Assembly (NCBI GenBank): GCA_030268105.1
Contig: BSDZ01000013.1
Location: 1,841,001 to 1,905,000 of the forward strand
DNA length: 64,000 nt
Direction: 5' to 3'
From: Volvox africanus
Taxonomy: Eukaryota > Chlorophyta > Chlorophyceae > Chlamydomonadales > Volvocaceae
The notes under the pieces were generated by a model. That model was not told the origin of the DNA, searched no databases, and worked only from the letters and a program-made list of their open reading frames with translations. Below, in pieces: positions 11,455 through 22,030 of this stretch. How positions within the stretch are numbered: the stretch's first letter is position 1; every line of letters begins with the position of its first letter. The position numbers and the translations under genes were made by a program.

Positions 11455-14400
11455 TCATGAGTGTAAACCCCGGATTCCCTGTTGCAGGAAGGCCTGGCGC
11501 ATTTGTCCGTCGCCGCTGCCGCCGCTGGTTGCTGCCACAGCCACGGTCGATGAACTTGCAGATGTCTTCGCCGATGAGGACTTGTCGTACATTGCAGCAA
11601 TGGGGTCAGCAGACTGGTCTGCAGTTTCGTCAACGTCACCGTCAGTGTCGGCACTACTGCTGCCGCCAGCCCCTGCCAGGCACCCCGCCGCCACCGCCGG
11701 ACACTGAGTCCCCACGACGACGTCGTCACCGTACAGCTCGCGTCTCTGTTGACTGGTTTGACCGCACGGCACCAATTGATCGTCGTGTGGTTGATGATTG
11801 TGGTATTGATGGCTATCGTGGATTGTGCAAATGACGCGGCAAGACAGACAACTGGTGCTGCCGTCCATTGCCGTTGGAGTTTCGACCAATATATTTTCGC
11901 AGCCAGTTACGGGACCAATAGCACCAACGGAACTTGCGTTGGTTTCGGAGCTGTTGGCACGGCTTATGGGCTGCGAAGGGAACGGCAGATCCATATCCCC
12001 AGCCAAATCCACGACCTCTTCCAAAGACGGGAGCACATCCAGATCCAGATCCAGATCCAGATCCAGATCCGGAATGGATTGAACCACCGCGGCAACAGCT
12101 TCTGCGACAGCAGCGCTCTGTCGCTCAGATGTGCAGAAGGCGTGACGTAGTTCTGGATGCCAGGTAGCCTGAATAGGCACGTATACGGAGACGTAAATTC
12201 AATGGATCTTGGGCAGTTAGGCAGTTAGGCAGTTAGGCAGTTAGGTAGTTGGGCAGTAGGGCATGGAAAGAGACAACCCAATTGACATTTGACATGCATA
12301 TGGAAGTACCCAAGTAGCTAAATTCATTCAAAGTTATCAAATCTGTAAAACGTGCGCGGGCCGCATCACCCACATCAGCGCCCTTCCGTGTGCCCACAGT
12401 GCCTTACAATATTTCAGTTTATTTCTTTGCGCCCCTCCAGGATCCCACAACCGTTCATCCCTGACGTCAGTTACATGTTCGGTTGCATAACCACTACAAC
12501 CACGCACTTCCCTCTAAATCACACATACACATACATAGACACACACATATATACACATACACAGACAGACACACACACACATACAGAGACAGACAGACAC
12601 ACACAGGGCCCCGGGTGCTTGTTCTTTCAGGGCCAGTCGCCATGATACCATGTAACACCTCAACCCACACACACACACACCTGTAACCCGGGCACCCGGG
12701 CCAACATATCGTTGAACTGACGACGTGAAAGCCATGTATCTGCTTCGCAGCCCATCACGTGCAGCCGCCGTCCGAAGGCCGCCAGGAGGGCCCAATCCCA
12801 GGGCTTGGACAGATCCTGCGGGAAGAGTCGGTTTCGGAGCGGGGAGTGGGCTTAGGGCAGCGAACGGGGGGGAGAGGGAGGCCGGGGGTATGCACCTGAG
12901 AGGAAAATGGGGAAAGCGAAAAACAGGGAGCGAAGATTGTGGTTTCGGAGTCTCAGTGTCCTTACGTCCGTACGTTCGTTCGCCCTTGTTTGTGTTCTCA
13001 GCTGTTTTCTGGTGTGGTTCCCCCCTTCCGCTCCGCTCTGCTCCGCTCCGAAACCCGTTGCATTCCCGTATCTCACCACCCACCTGCCGCGTCAGTCTGG
13101 CGGCATCACGGTCACTTAACAGCTGTCAGCCAACCCAAGGGGAAGTTTGCAGCTTTCGATGGTCAAACCATAGGTGCCCGTGAAAGGGTTCCTGTTTACC
13201 CAACTCGCACCTTGAACTCGTGTGAAGCCAGGTAGAAGGCATTACGGACGATGTGGCGGGAGAGCAGTCGGGAGGTGAGGTCCACCGCACTGGAGTCCAT
13301 GTCTGGTGTGGGGTAGGGGACGGGGAAGGACATGCGCTTGTGTTGTGTGTAGGATAGGGGGGTACATCACCCGTGGCCACTAACCTGGCAGTCCCTACCT
13401 TCCCCGGTGTTTCGGGGCACCCTCATCCAGTCTCCCATGCCGACTTCTCCGAAATCAGTGGTTTTCCCAGGTTCAGCACCCACCACCAGCATCCAGCGGA
13501 ATCTGCCGAATCAACTAAGGCGTCAACTCCGCTACTGGTCAGCTCGCAGGTCACTTTAATTGGGGTCGTCACCGTCCATCGACATGGCGACGCCCTGCCC
13601 GTAACTTTAGGGTCTATGGCCCGCTCTCGGTCGGGGTAGAACCCGGAACTCCAGGGGCATATTAGTCGTGCCATAACAGTCGTGCCTGAACACGCTTGTG
13701 TGTATGTGTATGTGTGTGAATTTGTGTGTGTGTTTTCACGTGTTTAGTGAAAGCTAAGTTCCGCGATATCGAGATGGGTGGACCGCGAGAGGGAGGTGTG
13801 ATAGGGTGTATCTGCACACGTGCATGTGGGGGTGTGGAAGGCAGAGGAAGCGGAGTTGGGGAAGGCAGCGGTGAGGAAGAGGTAAATGGTTATGCGAACA
13901 CCCGCCCCCGCTCCCGCTCCCGCCCCCGCCCCCGACCCCGCCCCGTAAAGTGCGGAGTGTGAGCACGGCTGTCCCGCACCTGCATTGAGACGTACGAACG
14001 CCAATCTCAAGAACCTCGGCATGGATGTGACGGCGGCGCCCACCCAGCCCAGGTAGTCGTACCAGGGTGCCAGGGCGCGCAGCCTCCGCTGCCGCCAGCT
14101 GCCGCCAATGTTTGTCTCAAAGAAAGGGAAGACGGCCACCAGCTGGGGCGGCGAGACGCGGCGGAAGGGAGGGGCAGGGGCAGGGGCAGGGGCAGGGGCA
14201 GGGGCAGGGGCAGGGGCAGGGGCAGGGGCAGGGGCAGGGGCAGGGGCAGGGGCAGGGGTCAGCCCTATTTGCAGCCGAGTCAGGAATATACGCCAGCAAT
14301 ACACCCCCCCTTACCCCCATACCCTTCACGGGCTTACGGCGGTGTGCACCTCTTTTCCGGCCCCCTCCGCTTTCCGATCCGGATCACCTCCCGAATACCT

Positions 14401-15569
14401 CCTTTGCTATACCTTCAGGATAGCTGGCAGCCCCTCCCGGGCCCCGCTCGTCGCCATGCGGCCAATGGCGGCGGCTCCCCCGGGCCCCGGAGCGCCCATA
14501 CTGGCACCTGTCCGGGCCGTCAGCGGGTTTGGCCGCCACCCCTCGCTTTCCTGTCCCTTCGCCGCCGCCAGCTCCCCCTTCAGCTGCTGCTGCTGTTGTT
14601 GCTGCTCGAATGTTGCGGACAGACCCTCGATCTGCGCTACAGCCTGCGCAAACAGCATCGAACTGAACGAACCTCCAACACGGAGAGCACCACCTTTAAC
14701 GACCAGCCTAATTAGGATTCTCTGTGACCCAGAAAATTATATTGATTAATCATAATTCAATTATAAGATGACTGAGGTTATGGATAATGCCGCACCTAAA
14801 GGCCTTTGCCGGTGCTGTGCTATGTGTGTAATTACTGTAATCTGGAGGTCACGGTACGCGTTGTACTTCTTGTTGCCGTACTCCTTGTTGCCGTTATCAT
14901 TATTATTATTATCATCATTATAACTATTTTAAAAGATGTGAAATGAATCACTTATATTGAAAAGGTTCGACCAATGTTACGAAGGGGCGCTTTGATCACA
15001 CAAATCTGATCCCTAACGTCTGTCACAGCAGCCAGTGGGAGCAACTGACAGCGGGCATTGTCATATAATATTTTAGTTCGGCACCTTACTGTACAATATC
15101 GTACTTTAATCATCATGTTGGCCCCGATGGAGTGCCCCACAAGCAGTACGGGCGGCCTCCCGGGCAGCAGCACGTGCTCCCGGAGGAAGGCAACCTTGTG
15201 TGAGATCTGTTGCTGCAAGTCCCACAACTGTGTGTTTTGAGTGTGGTAGGGGAGAGTACGGCAGCGGAGGGGGGCGGACATTAGGAAAGGAGGTTAGGAA
15301 AGCCCCAAGCAGCCGACTCAGTCACGTGGGCCCTACAAAAGCTCCGAAGGGCTGAAGGGCGAAGGCCTTCACTCACCCACTCAATCACTCACTCGCTCAC
15401 TCACTCACCCGTCCGCCGTGGCTCGTTTCCGGATCGTGGCCCGCGTGGGTGACTGCCAGCACGTCCGCGTGCCCCTGGAGCTGGCGGTGTACGGCAAGCA
15501 TGAAGGGCTTAAAATATTCAGCGCTGCCGGGGTTGCCTGGGAACACCACCACCTGCAGCCGGGGTTTTC
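11455..15569 (-). CDS. LDAH: Lipid droplet-associated hydrolase (alpha/beta hydrolase), 5' exon(s) unresolved
   Basis: LDAH-family proteins are alpha/beta hydrolases on lipid droplets. Minus-strand exons: 15569-15409, 15227-15105, 14643-14413, 14142-13980, 13302-13211, 12815-12681, 12168-11455, all phase-compatible. Landmarks in order: RLQVVVFPGNPGSAEYFKPF and VTHAGHD; QQQISHKVAFLREH; nucleophile elbow VGHSIGANMM; FPFFETNIGGSWRQRRL with WYDYLGWVGAAV; LLSRHIVRNAFYLASHEF; GCEADTWLSRRQFNDML (likely acid residue); WHPELRHAFCTSE (likely catalytic His). The exon at 14643-14413 adds 77 Gln/Ala-rich residues absent from animal LDAH. The last exon continues about 200 residues beyond the hydrolase end, including an Asp-Leu repeat, and may hide an intron. 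The first exon needs to end in phase 1 and lies somewhere in 15570-16100; I could not fix it. Confidence 0.85.
12037..12072. repeat. Coding hexanucleotide repeat (ATCCAG)n in the last LDAH exon
   Basis: Five perfect ATCCAG units and one variant. On the LDAH strand they read CTGGAT, giving an Asp-Leu dipeptide repeat just after the hydrolase domain. Length changes stay in frame. Confidence 0.9.
12212..12259. repeat. 8-bp tandem repeat GGCAGTTA
   Basis: Four perfect GGCAGTTA units followed by two degenerate ones, in the LDAH intron just upstream of the last exon on the minus strand. Confidence 0.9.
12665..12680. repeat. (CA)n run abutting an LDAH splice donor
   Basis: The CA run reads GTGTGTGTG on the LDAH strand and directly forms the splice donor after the exon ending at 12681. 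Further CA-rich repeats fill 12520-12605 of the same intron. Confidence 0.85.
13352..13643 (-). mobile_element. Gypsy protease-region fragment inside an LDAH intron
   Basis: About 292 bases nearly identical to 53098-53388 inside the gypsy remnant. The minus-strand translation contains TPIKVTCEL, then VDALVDSADSAG, then LGKPLISEKSAWE. The spacing resembles a retroviral-type aspartic protease (ALVDSGA...F(I)SEK), but the expected Gly after Asp-Ser is replaced and a stop follows, so it is dead. It lies in the intron between LDAH exons 14142-13980 and 13302-13211. No target-site duplication or terminal repeats were seen at its ends. Confidence 0.7.
14171..14254. repeat. Hexanucleotide repeat (GGGGCA)14 in an LDAH intron
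   Basis: Fourteen perfect GGGGCA units. On the LDAH strand they are CCCCTG and sit about 30 bases before the acceptor of the exon starting at 14142, so they lie directly upstream of its pyrimidine-rich tract. The + strand has runs of four G at six-base spacing, able in principle to form G-quadruplexes. Confidence 0.95.
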
Positions 15570-16630
15570 CTGAGAGGGTTGAGGGGTAAGGGGTGAAGGG
15601 TGGAATGGGGTAGTGGTAGTGCTGGTGATGGTGGTGATGATGGTGATGATGGTGATGGTGGGGGTTAGAGACGGGGATGGAATGAAAAGACGGCGCGGTG
15701 GGAGAGTGCGGGGAAAATGTGGGAAATGTTGAGAGAGTGGCGATAATGTGTGAAAGTCCTTGTGTTAATGGCGGGAAAGCAAACTGGACAATGAATGGCA
15801 TGGTGATACATGGGCTTTGCTTGCGGTTAGGGCAGCAGTTAGGGCTTCAAAGTAGACTCCAACCATACCGATATTGCAACGGAAAAAACATTGAACGTGC
15901 GGTTTTGTGCATGGTAATGCTGATCTTGGAGCTGGGCAGATGGCGCAAGGGCTTTTCCAACGATGCCCCTGGATGCTTCTTCACGATTCCATGGCGAAAC
16001 GTCGGAAGCAGTACTGATTGCAGGAAAGAATAGCGCCAGTTCCATAGTGAATTTTTGTGCGTTTTTTTGCAAGGGAAGAGCTTCGCCAATGAAGGACTAC
16101 AAGTACGGGCTTAAAGACGCATATGCCTACCTGCAGATGCATTTATGCCCCAGAGCTCCGTTATTATTCCTCCCACAGCGCAAAAGCGCTGCCATATCAA
16201 TGAAGAATTGCCCACCGTCATATTGGTAACCTAGAAGGCTTCGCTCGCAACTAGACAAATGAAAGCCAGGTATAATGTAAATCTAAAAACCCATTCGCTT
16301 ATGCCTTTTAAGTGCAAAACTTACTTACTCGAAACGTTCAAAAGACTGCGTTGTCGAGAAACGGACAAAGAGATGCGGTTTTGCTCTGCACGTCGGCACA
16401 TGCAACCAGAAAACTGTCACAGACGCTCTTTGCCGTAAATCCATCCTCGATCAAGTCCAAGTTGCGGAACGTTTATTGTCTTATGATATATGTTCACACA
16501 GGGTTGAAGGACAGGGTGAAGCTGCTAGCAGTGCATGCTCGAATAGTTAGTTACCTGCCGTCAATCGAACTTCCAATCTGGCTTATGCAGCCTGGCCATC
16601 AATTTATATTGCTAGGTTTCGAATTTTATC
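15570..16630. other. Divergent 5' region between LDAH and mS18
   Basis: Head-to-head interval that must contain the missing LDAH 5' exon(s) and the promoters of both genes. A CAC/CAT-rich stretch (GATGGT repeats at 15605-15665) is intronic. No TATA-like element could be assigned with confidence. Confidence 0.4.
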
Positions 16631-19401
16631 ATGGCGGGGAACGTGCCTCGTTTTGCTAGCACTTTGCGTGCGCTCACAAATGGTGCTGGCACCCAACAGC
16701 TTCCTGTAACACAAGTAGTAACAAATTTAAGCTTACATGGATTTTCTGGCTTTGGATTGCAACTCGGCGGGCCCTTACCTATGGGACCATCACGCTATCC
16801 CGTGTCATCTGATGTATGCAATATGTCCACTTCTTCTCCCGAAAAGCATAACGAGACCACAAAATTACAATCAGAATCTACGCCTGGGCAAGAAGCATCT
16901 CGTCCGACTTTCACTGCGCGGCTGCGGGACCTCCTCGCGGGTAAGCAGGAAAATCCTGCCAATTCCTTTCCCATTTTCGTCGGGACTGAACAACTCAGGT
17001 ACTGGCGGTGAAGGACCGACTATCTAAGCCACGTTTCCGTTAACCATCCATCCCAAGCTTGCCTTCTGAAACCCCAAACCATTCAGTGATCCCGACCTCT
17101 TGCACGTTCCGTCCACCCGCATGCTGGTCCCAACGCTGTAATCTTTAAGTGTCAATTCAGCAATCACCCTTCTGCTTCGAAAGAATCATTATCTAGAATT
17201 GTCTTGACGCCCTGACTCTGACCCTTTTTCCCTCTTTCCCCTCCATCTTTCGTAATCTAATTTGCGTTCCCAGTCTCCAGCTGGCGAATCTCTAAAGGCG
17301 AAGTTGGCCGTCTAGCTGGTGTGGAAGAGGACCTGGCATCTGCGAAAGCGGCAGCAGCGGCGGCACAGGTAGAAGCTCCAGGGCAGGAGGCTGCGACGGC
17401 AGCTGCGGCAGCGGCGGTGGGCGCCTTGCAGGCCGGCGGCAGCACTGCCCCAGACGTCAGTGGCGGCAGCGACGGCATGCTGCAACTACGAGCACAACAG
17501 CAACAGGAGCCCGGTCCCGAGCAGCAGCAGCAGCAGCAGCAGCCGCCAGAGCAGCGGCTGTTGCATCCTAAGTACGGCTACGCCGCACTCGGGGGTATCG
17601 TACCTTCTGATGAGGCACCCAGCACCACCACGGGTCTGGTGGGGATGCTGACGTCACAGAACCCCCGAGTGAACCCTCGGCGGAGGTTCGTGCCGGGGGA
17701 AACGTACGAACCTCAGGTTGGTTGGGATGCTGACGTACGTGCGTCAGGGTACGTGCACGGCACTGCGCCCGTCCATGATGGTTGCCGGGCGAAAGCGGCG
17801 GGGCTATTACCAGTTAGGATCACAAATACACATAGATACTTTACGTATAGATACTATACACATAGATACATACGTATCTGCATACGCAAATAGAGGTAAG
17901 AACAAACACACATAAGTCTCTCCTTTCGTATGTGTTTTCTTATTTGTTGAGTTTTTCTTTGTCGTATTTTTCGAATTCAAGCTGTTATTTCAAAAGTTAC
18001 AGATGGTTACGCAGTGCCTCATGGCAACGGGGCATCAAACTGGCTTCAAGCCGCCGTCCTTTCTTTCCAATATTTTCACCTCGTTCCCATGCCCCCATGC
18101 CCCCATGCCCACACGCTCTAGGACCTTAACCCCTTTGCGCCCCGGGCTCAAGGCTGGACCCATCCAGATATGGGAGCTGTCCGCCGCCCCTCGGCCGCTG
18201 AGGTGATGGAGGTGCGCTTACAACGCCTGACTTTGATGTCCGCACCTCCATACTGCATTGCTATTACCAGACTCTTGGAGTCTCGGATCGCACAGCTGGG
18301 GCTGAGGCGTACCGGTCCATGTCGCTGTGTTTTGGATCGATTATTCCGAGCACATGGCTGTGGCTGGGGCCGAGCTTGTAGTGATGCTGGCCCGCACACA
18401 TCCAAATTTGATCCCCGGGGGGCCTTCCCAAGTAGGCAGTAGGTATTTGGGTCGGCGACGTATGCGGCCCATGCCGCATTAGGCCACTCGCAGGTTGGAT
18501 GCGGATCGAGGACGTTTTCATCAGCCGAGGGTCGTGAGCGTATGTGAAGGAAAGTTTTTACCTGCTGCTGGAGAGGCATATTTGTAGCTTCTCATAGTTT
18601 GTCGTATTGAGCATTTCACCTGCCACTGCACCTGCCACTGCACCTGCCACTGCACCTGCCACTGCACCTGCCACTGCACCACCTCCCAAGGGCCCGGCAA
18701 CGTGTCCCTTGATCGCGACGAGGAGTGGGTTTTCCACATCCATATAACTAGCTAATAAGTGGTTATATTATCATTTGCACCATCCTGCTTCCTCCTCGGC
18801 CTGCTCCTCTCCCCTGTTTCCGCCCCACACCCCCGCAGAAGGCGGACTACAAGAACGTGGCGTTCCTGTCCCGCTGGTTCTTGTCCCCTGCTGGGAGATT
18901 GCTGTCGCGGAAACAGACCCGCTTGCCGGTGGGCGTACACAAGTACGTGTCTGTCTGCCTGTCTCTCTGTCTCTCTGTACGTATGCTTTTGGGTGTCTGT
19001 GTCTCAAAACGAAAGATTTCAACCTTGTGCGTGTTGACACGGGCATAACATGGAAACGACACGCACATGTGCGAATGAGGTCTGAGTTTTCAAGTTTATT
19101 ATGTTTTGCTGATATGCTGTGTTGTGCTGTGCTATCCTCTTGTTAATGAAGGTACGTCTCCCGCCAGATCAAGTTGGCGCGTCATATGGGGCTTATGGCC
19201 GGTGAGGCGCGGCTGGATAAGTTGCACCTGGCCCGGCTGAGGGAGCAGGAGCTCGTAGAGGCGCAGCGCCGAGCAGCAGCTGCAGCAGCGGTAGCCGGAA
19301 CAGCGACAGAGGGTGCAACCGACGTGGCAACTGTAGTGGTCGCTGTGGGTGGGCGAGCAGCCAGAGCGGGGCTCAAAGAGCTCACGGACTTGGGCGCCTG
19401 A
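16631..19401 (+). CDS. MRPS18: Mitochondrial small-subunit ribosomal protein bS18m
   Basis: bS18 binds the 16S-type rRNA platform of the small ribosomal subunit. Exons: 16631-16940, 17274-17716, 18122-18211, 18839-18942, 19152-19401 (TGA 19399-19401); 1197 coding bases, 398 residues. The S18 core is unmistakable: KADYKNVAFLSRWFLSPAGR, then RKQTRLPVGVHKYVSRQIKL followed by ARHMGLM. The N-terminus (MAGNVPRFASTLRAL) looks like a mitochondrial presequence. The plastid S18 is normally plastid-encoded in green algae, so a nuclear copy is most likely mitochondrial (inference). The core is wrapped in long Ala- and Gln-rich extensions, including a (CAG)n-coded polyGln at about 17520-17542. This makes the protein several times longer than bacterial S18 (about 75 residues). 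Confidence 0.88.
18617..18676. repeat. 12-bp tandem repeat CACCTGCCACTG x5
   Basis: Five perfect 12-base units in the mS18 intron between exons 18122-18211 and 18839-18942. The unit is in frame on the minus strand, but nothing else supports coding there. Confidence 0.95.
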
Positions 19402-20599
19402 CGTTTTAACGAGGGATGAGGAAATGTAACAAACAGTCTGTAGAAGTGTGGATGCCAAGAACTTAAACCCCCAACCCAACCTCAGACGGTATGGGATGAT
19501 TGCGTACGTCAGCAAATTATCATAGCCATGATGTCAGAAAAGGAGCGCAGGTTTTATAGGGAGCGAAACGTGAGGCTGGAAAGGGGGAAGACAAGGGAGG
19601 AGGGAGGCCCGCTGAGCCGCGGCGCTATGGGCTGGTTGGTGCGCTCCCTCTCCTTTTCCATCTGTTTCCCTGTTTGCGTTTAAGACCCTTTTTTCTGCCG
19701 CATTGGGTGGCCCGTGTGCCACCAAGATCTGAGCATCTCTCAAGCCAGTGTGCGAAAGACAGACAGAGGGACGGACTGGCAAGGCGCAAAGCAGTTTCCG
19801 GAACAGATTCGGTCCACCTGAACGACAGGATCTTTGAGATTCTATGTGGTGTTTGCAAAGAGGATGTACAAATTGGAGAAGGATGTGTTTGCCTGCCACG
19901 GCTGCGAGGCAAGGGATAAAATGGAAACGAAGCGAGGAAGGCAGTGGGAAAAAAGGGGACGTGGTGGTGGGAGAAAGGGGTATGAATGGTGGATTTCATG
20001 CACCATGTACGAAGAAACGGCCAGGGGGGCACGGAGTGGGTGCTGCCGCACGTATCTCTCTGATGTTCCTGACGAGCCTGGTACATGGCGGCCAAGCCAC
20101 CCTCCACAGCGACACCATCGAGTAAACATCAGATGGTGGCCACTCCGGTTGCATTTGGGAGGCATTTGTGAGGAGCAAGCAAGGGTGTATGTCTGAGAGG
20201 GGAGTGGGACCAACATGCAGTAGGTAAGGCCAGGCACATGACAAGGGAGTCACATTAAATGGTCGGGGTTTCACATGGTGGAAGTTCACTAGACTTGAAC
20301 AGCCAAGGAGGTGACCTTGTGGGGGGCTCAATGGCGGAAACCAAAAGACATAGTGGAGGCACAGTAACAGCTAACACAAGCGCCGGGTCAATGGCCCACA
20401 CGCTTCTCACCCTTCCACCCCCCTCCGAGCCCGAACACCAGGCCTACCAGTAGCCATAAAACAGGCTTCGCATTCAGTGTCTAGGTTTGGTGACCCAGGC
20501 TCATATGTCACCATAAACACCGGGTCATTGGCCATCTTGGGCTCAAACTCCATATCCATTGACTGGCCTCCAAGTTGTACAGTACTAACACCTTGCAAG
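19402..20599. other. mS18 3' end and unresolved 5' part of the next gene
   Basis: After the mS18 poly(A) signal there are coding-like stretches on the + strand (about 19865-19960 with YKLEKDVFACHGCEARDK, and about 20030-20120 with RISLMFLTSLVHGGQATLHS). They may be 5' exons of the gene at 20600, but no phase-consistent chain could be built. The minus strand at 20450-20600 is also open and protein-like, so the orientation here is not settled. Confidence 0.3.
19425..19429 (+). terminator. TGTAA poly(A) signal of mS18
   Basis: TGTAA starts 24 bases after the mS18 stop codon, the best placed such signal in the window. Confidence 0.6.
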
Positions 20600-21995
20600 C
20601 GCAACTGGATTTCTTTCCAGATAAGAAAAATGCTATAGTAGTGGGGGTTGCCATCGTGGGCATGAATACGTACCGCCTGTGCAAGGATCGTGAGCCCACC
20701 AACCGCTTCCTGACGACTTCTTGGAACCCCGATCCCCGCACTAGTGTGAGGTGGTCCTTCGTGCCAGTCGAAAGAAGACGGCCGTGTGTGTGTTTGTGTA
20801 TGTCAGTGTATGACCGGGTATTACACTGTAGGCGACTTGCCCTGAGAGGATAAGCACCGGGGGCCCTGACTGGACCGAACCAAAGCACGGCTTAGTCTGT
20901 TTGTCCTGCCGTGCACTCCTCCCCTCGCTCAGCCAGCAAGGGCACACAGACGTTGTGTGTGATTGTGTATGTTTGTGTATTTGTGTCTGCACACCGGAAA
21001 TCATGTTCCTTTGGTTTCTTTCCCACTCAACACCAAAGACAGGGTACGGTGACGGAAAGACGAAGGAGCTCCAGGACGAAGCTCCTCCTGCAACGGCCAA
21101 CCGTGTCGCTATTTCTTCCCTCACACTACGTCCCCTACTTTCCTCCCTCCATTCCCCTCCCTCACCCGTCAGCTGGTGGACATCGCCCCTCTAGTTATCC
21201 ACGCGAGTGCGTTTTCGGTGCTTGGGGGACTGGAAGGGGGTTTCAGCCGGCCAGGTGGCTGCGGCATTGGGGCGACTGGGAGCTATGCAGCAGGGCCTGG
21301 CTGGCGGGATGGTGAGGGCATACACGTAAGAGACGTAATCCGAATGCGCGTCACGTGTTCAGTGGTGTCATGGGCGGCGGGGTGTACGAAACCCCTTATG
21401 CCTCCCTATGATTCTCCTCCTTTCCGCCTATGTCCCGTAGCGGCTTGTTATTTTATAGTCCTGGGAAAGGAGAAAGGCCTGAACCTCATTTAAAGAATTT
21501 GATATTGAAAGGATGGAAGAATTAATAGCCGATGGAGCTTAGATTTCTACGCCGGCTGGAAGTAGTGCTTATAACCTTTCTGCTGGAACCTGGAACGGGT
21601 CAAACCAAAACCGGAAGAATCTGAACATATGTAAGGGATGGTAGACCTAAGCCTTTATTCTCTCCACGCTTACACGATTTAGCCAAACCTTCCTCTCTGT
21701 GCGCCCTCCCCTCATCCCCCCTGACAACCTCGACTTCCCCCGTTCCCGTCACGGGGGGCAGAGCGCACCACCGGCTGTTCGCCTCCTCTATCCCCCTCCC
21801 AAAGCCCCGCGCGCGCATGTACGCAGTATTTTGGTAATGCCCCACGGCAGCGGCATGCCACCTTGTCTGTCACATTACCTGTCACGTTGTCTGTCACGTT
21901 GTATTCCCACCGCGCCAGTATCACTGTGCGGGCCTCCCAAATGCTGCCAATGCATTAATGAAATTGCAGGTTTGGCTGAGGTACTGACCAGCTAG
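20600..21995 (+). CDS. Unknown protein, 3' exons
   Basis: Not recognised. Phase-compatible exons 20600-20743, 21043-21104, 21173-21311 and 21970-21995 end at TAG 21993-21995. The first acceptor (AG 20598-20599) is preceded by a perfect TACTAAC branch-point match at about 20584. Translated landmarks are LDFFPDKKNAIVVGVAIVG followed by NTYRLCKDREPTNRFL, TKELQDEAPPATANR, and VDIAPLVIHASAFSVLGGLE. Two hydrophobic stretches suggest a membrane or membrane-edge protein. The donor after 21104 (GTCGCT) is weak. The 5' end probably lies in 19850-20560. Its stop is 35 bases from the stop of the convergent minus-strand gene. Confidence 0.45.
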
Positions 21996-22030
21996 AGGTG
22001 TGTGAGAGGGTACGCCTGGTGAATGTTACG

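Noticed and set aside
13744..14304. Minus-strand open frame with a long Pro-Ala repeat
   Set aside because: The Pro-Ala part is the (GGGGCA)14 array, which lies in an LDAH intron. The real exon begins at 14142 after the acceptor.
15397..15801. Poly-His open frame on the minus strand
   Set aside because: The His run is a GATGGT-type simple repeat in intron sequence. Coding starts at the acceptor before 15569.
15900..16089. Candidate LDAH first exon starting MELALFFPAI
   Set aside because: Phase can be made to fit only with a weak donor (GTACTG) and the N-terminus would be implausibly short. Not included.
18521..18743. Open frames with Gln-Val-Gln-Trp or Gly-Ala-Val-Ala repeats
   Set aside because: Shadows of the 12-bp tandem repeat in an mS18 intron; both strands are open by repetition only.
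19865..19960. Possible RING/zinc-finger exon (CGVCKEDVQIGEG)
   Set aside because: Only one Cys pair pattern is visible, no His-Cys continuation was found downstream, and another frame reads equally well.
20407..20604. Minus-strand frame with protein-like sequence (MEFEPKMANDPVFMVTYE)
   Set aside because: Attractive composition, but no phase-consistent partner exon was found and the adjacent + exon is better supported. Left unassigned.
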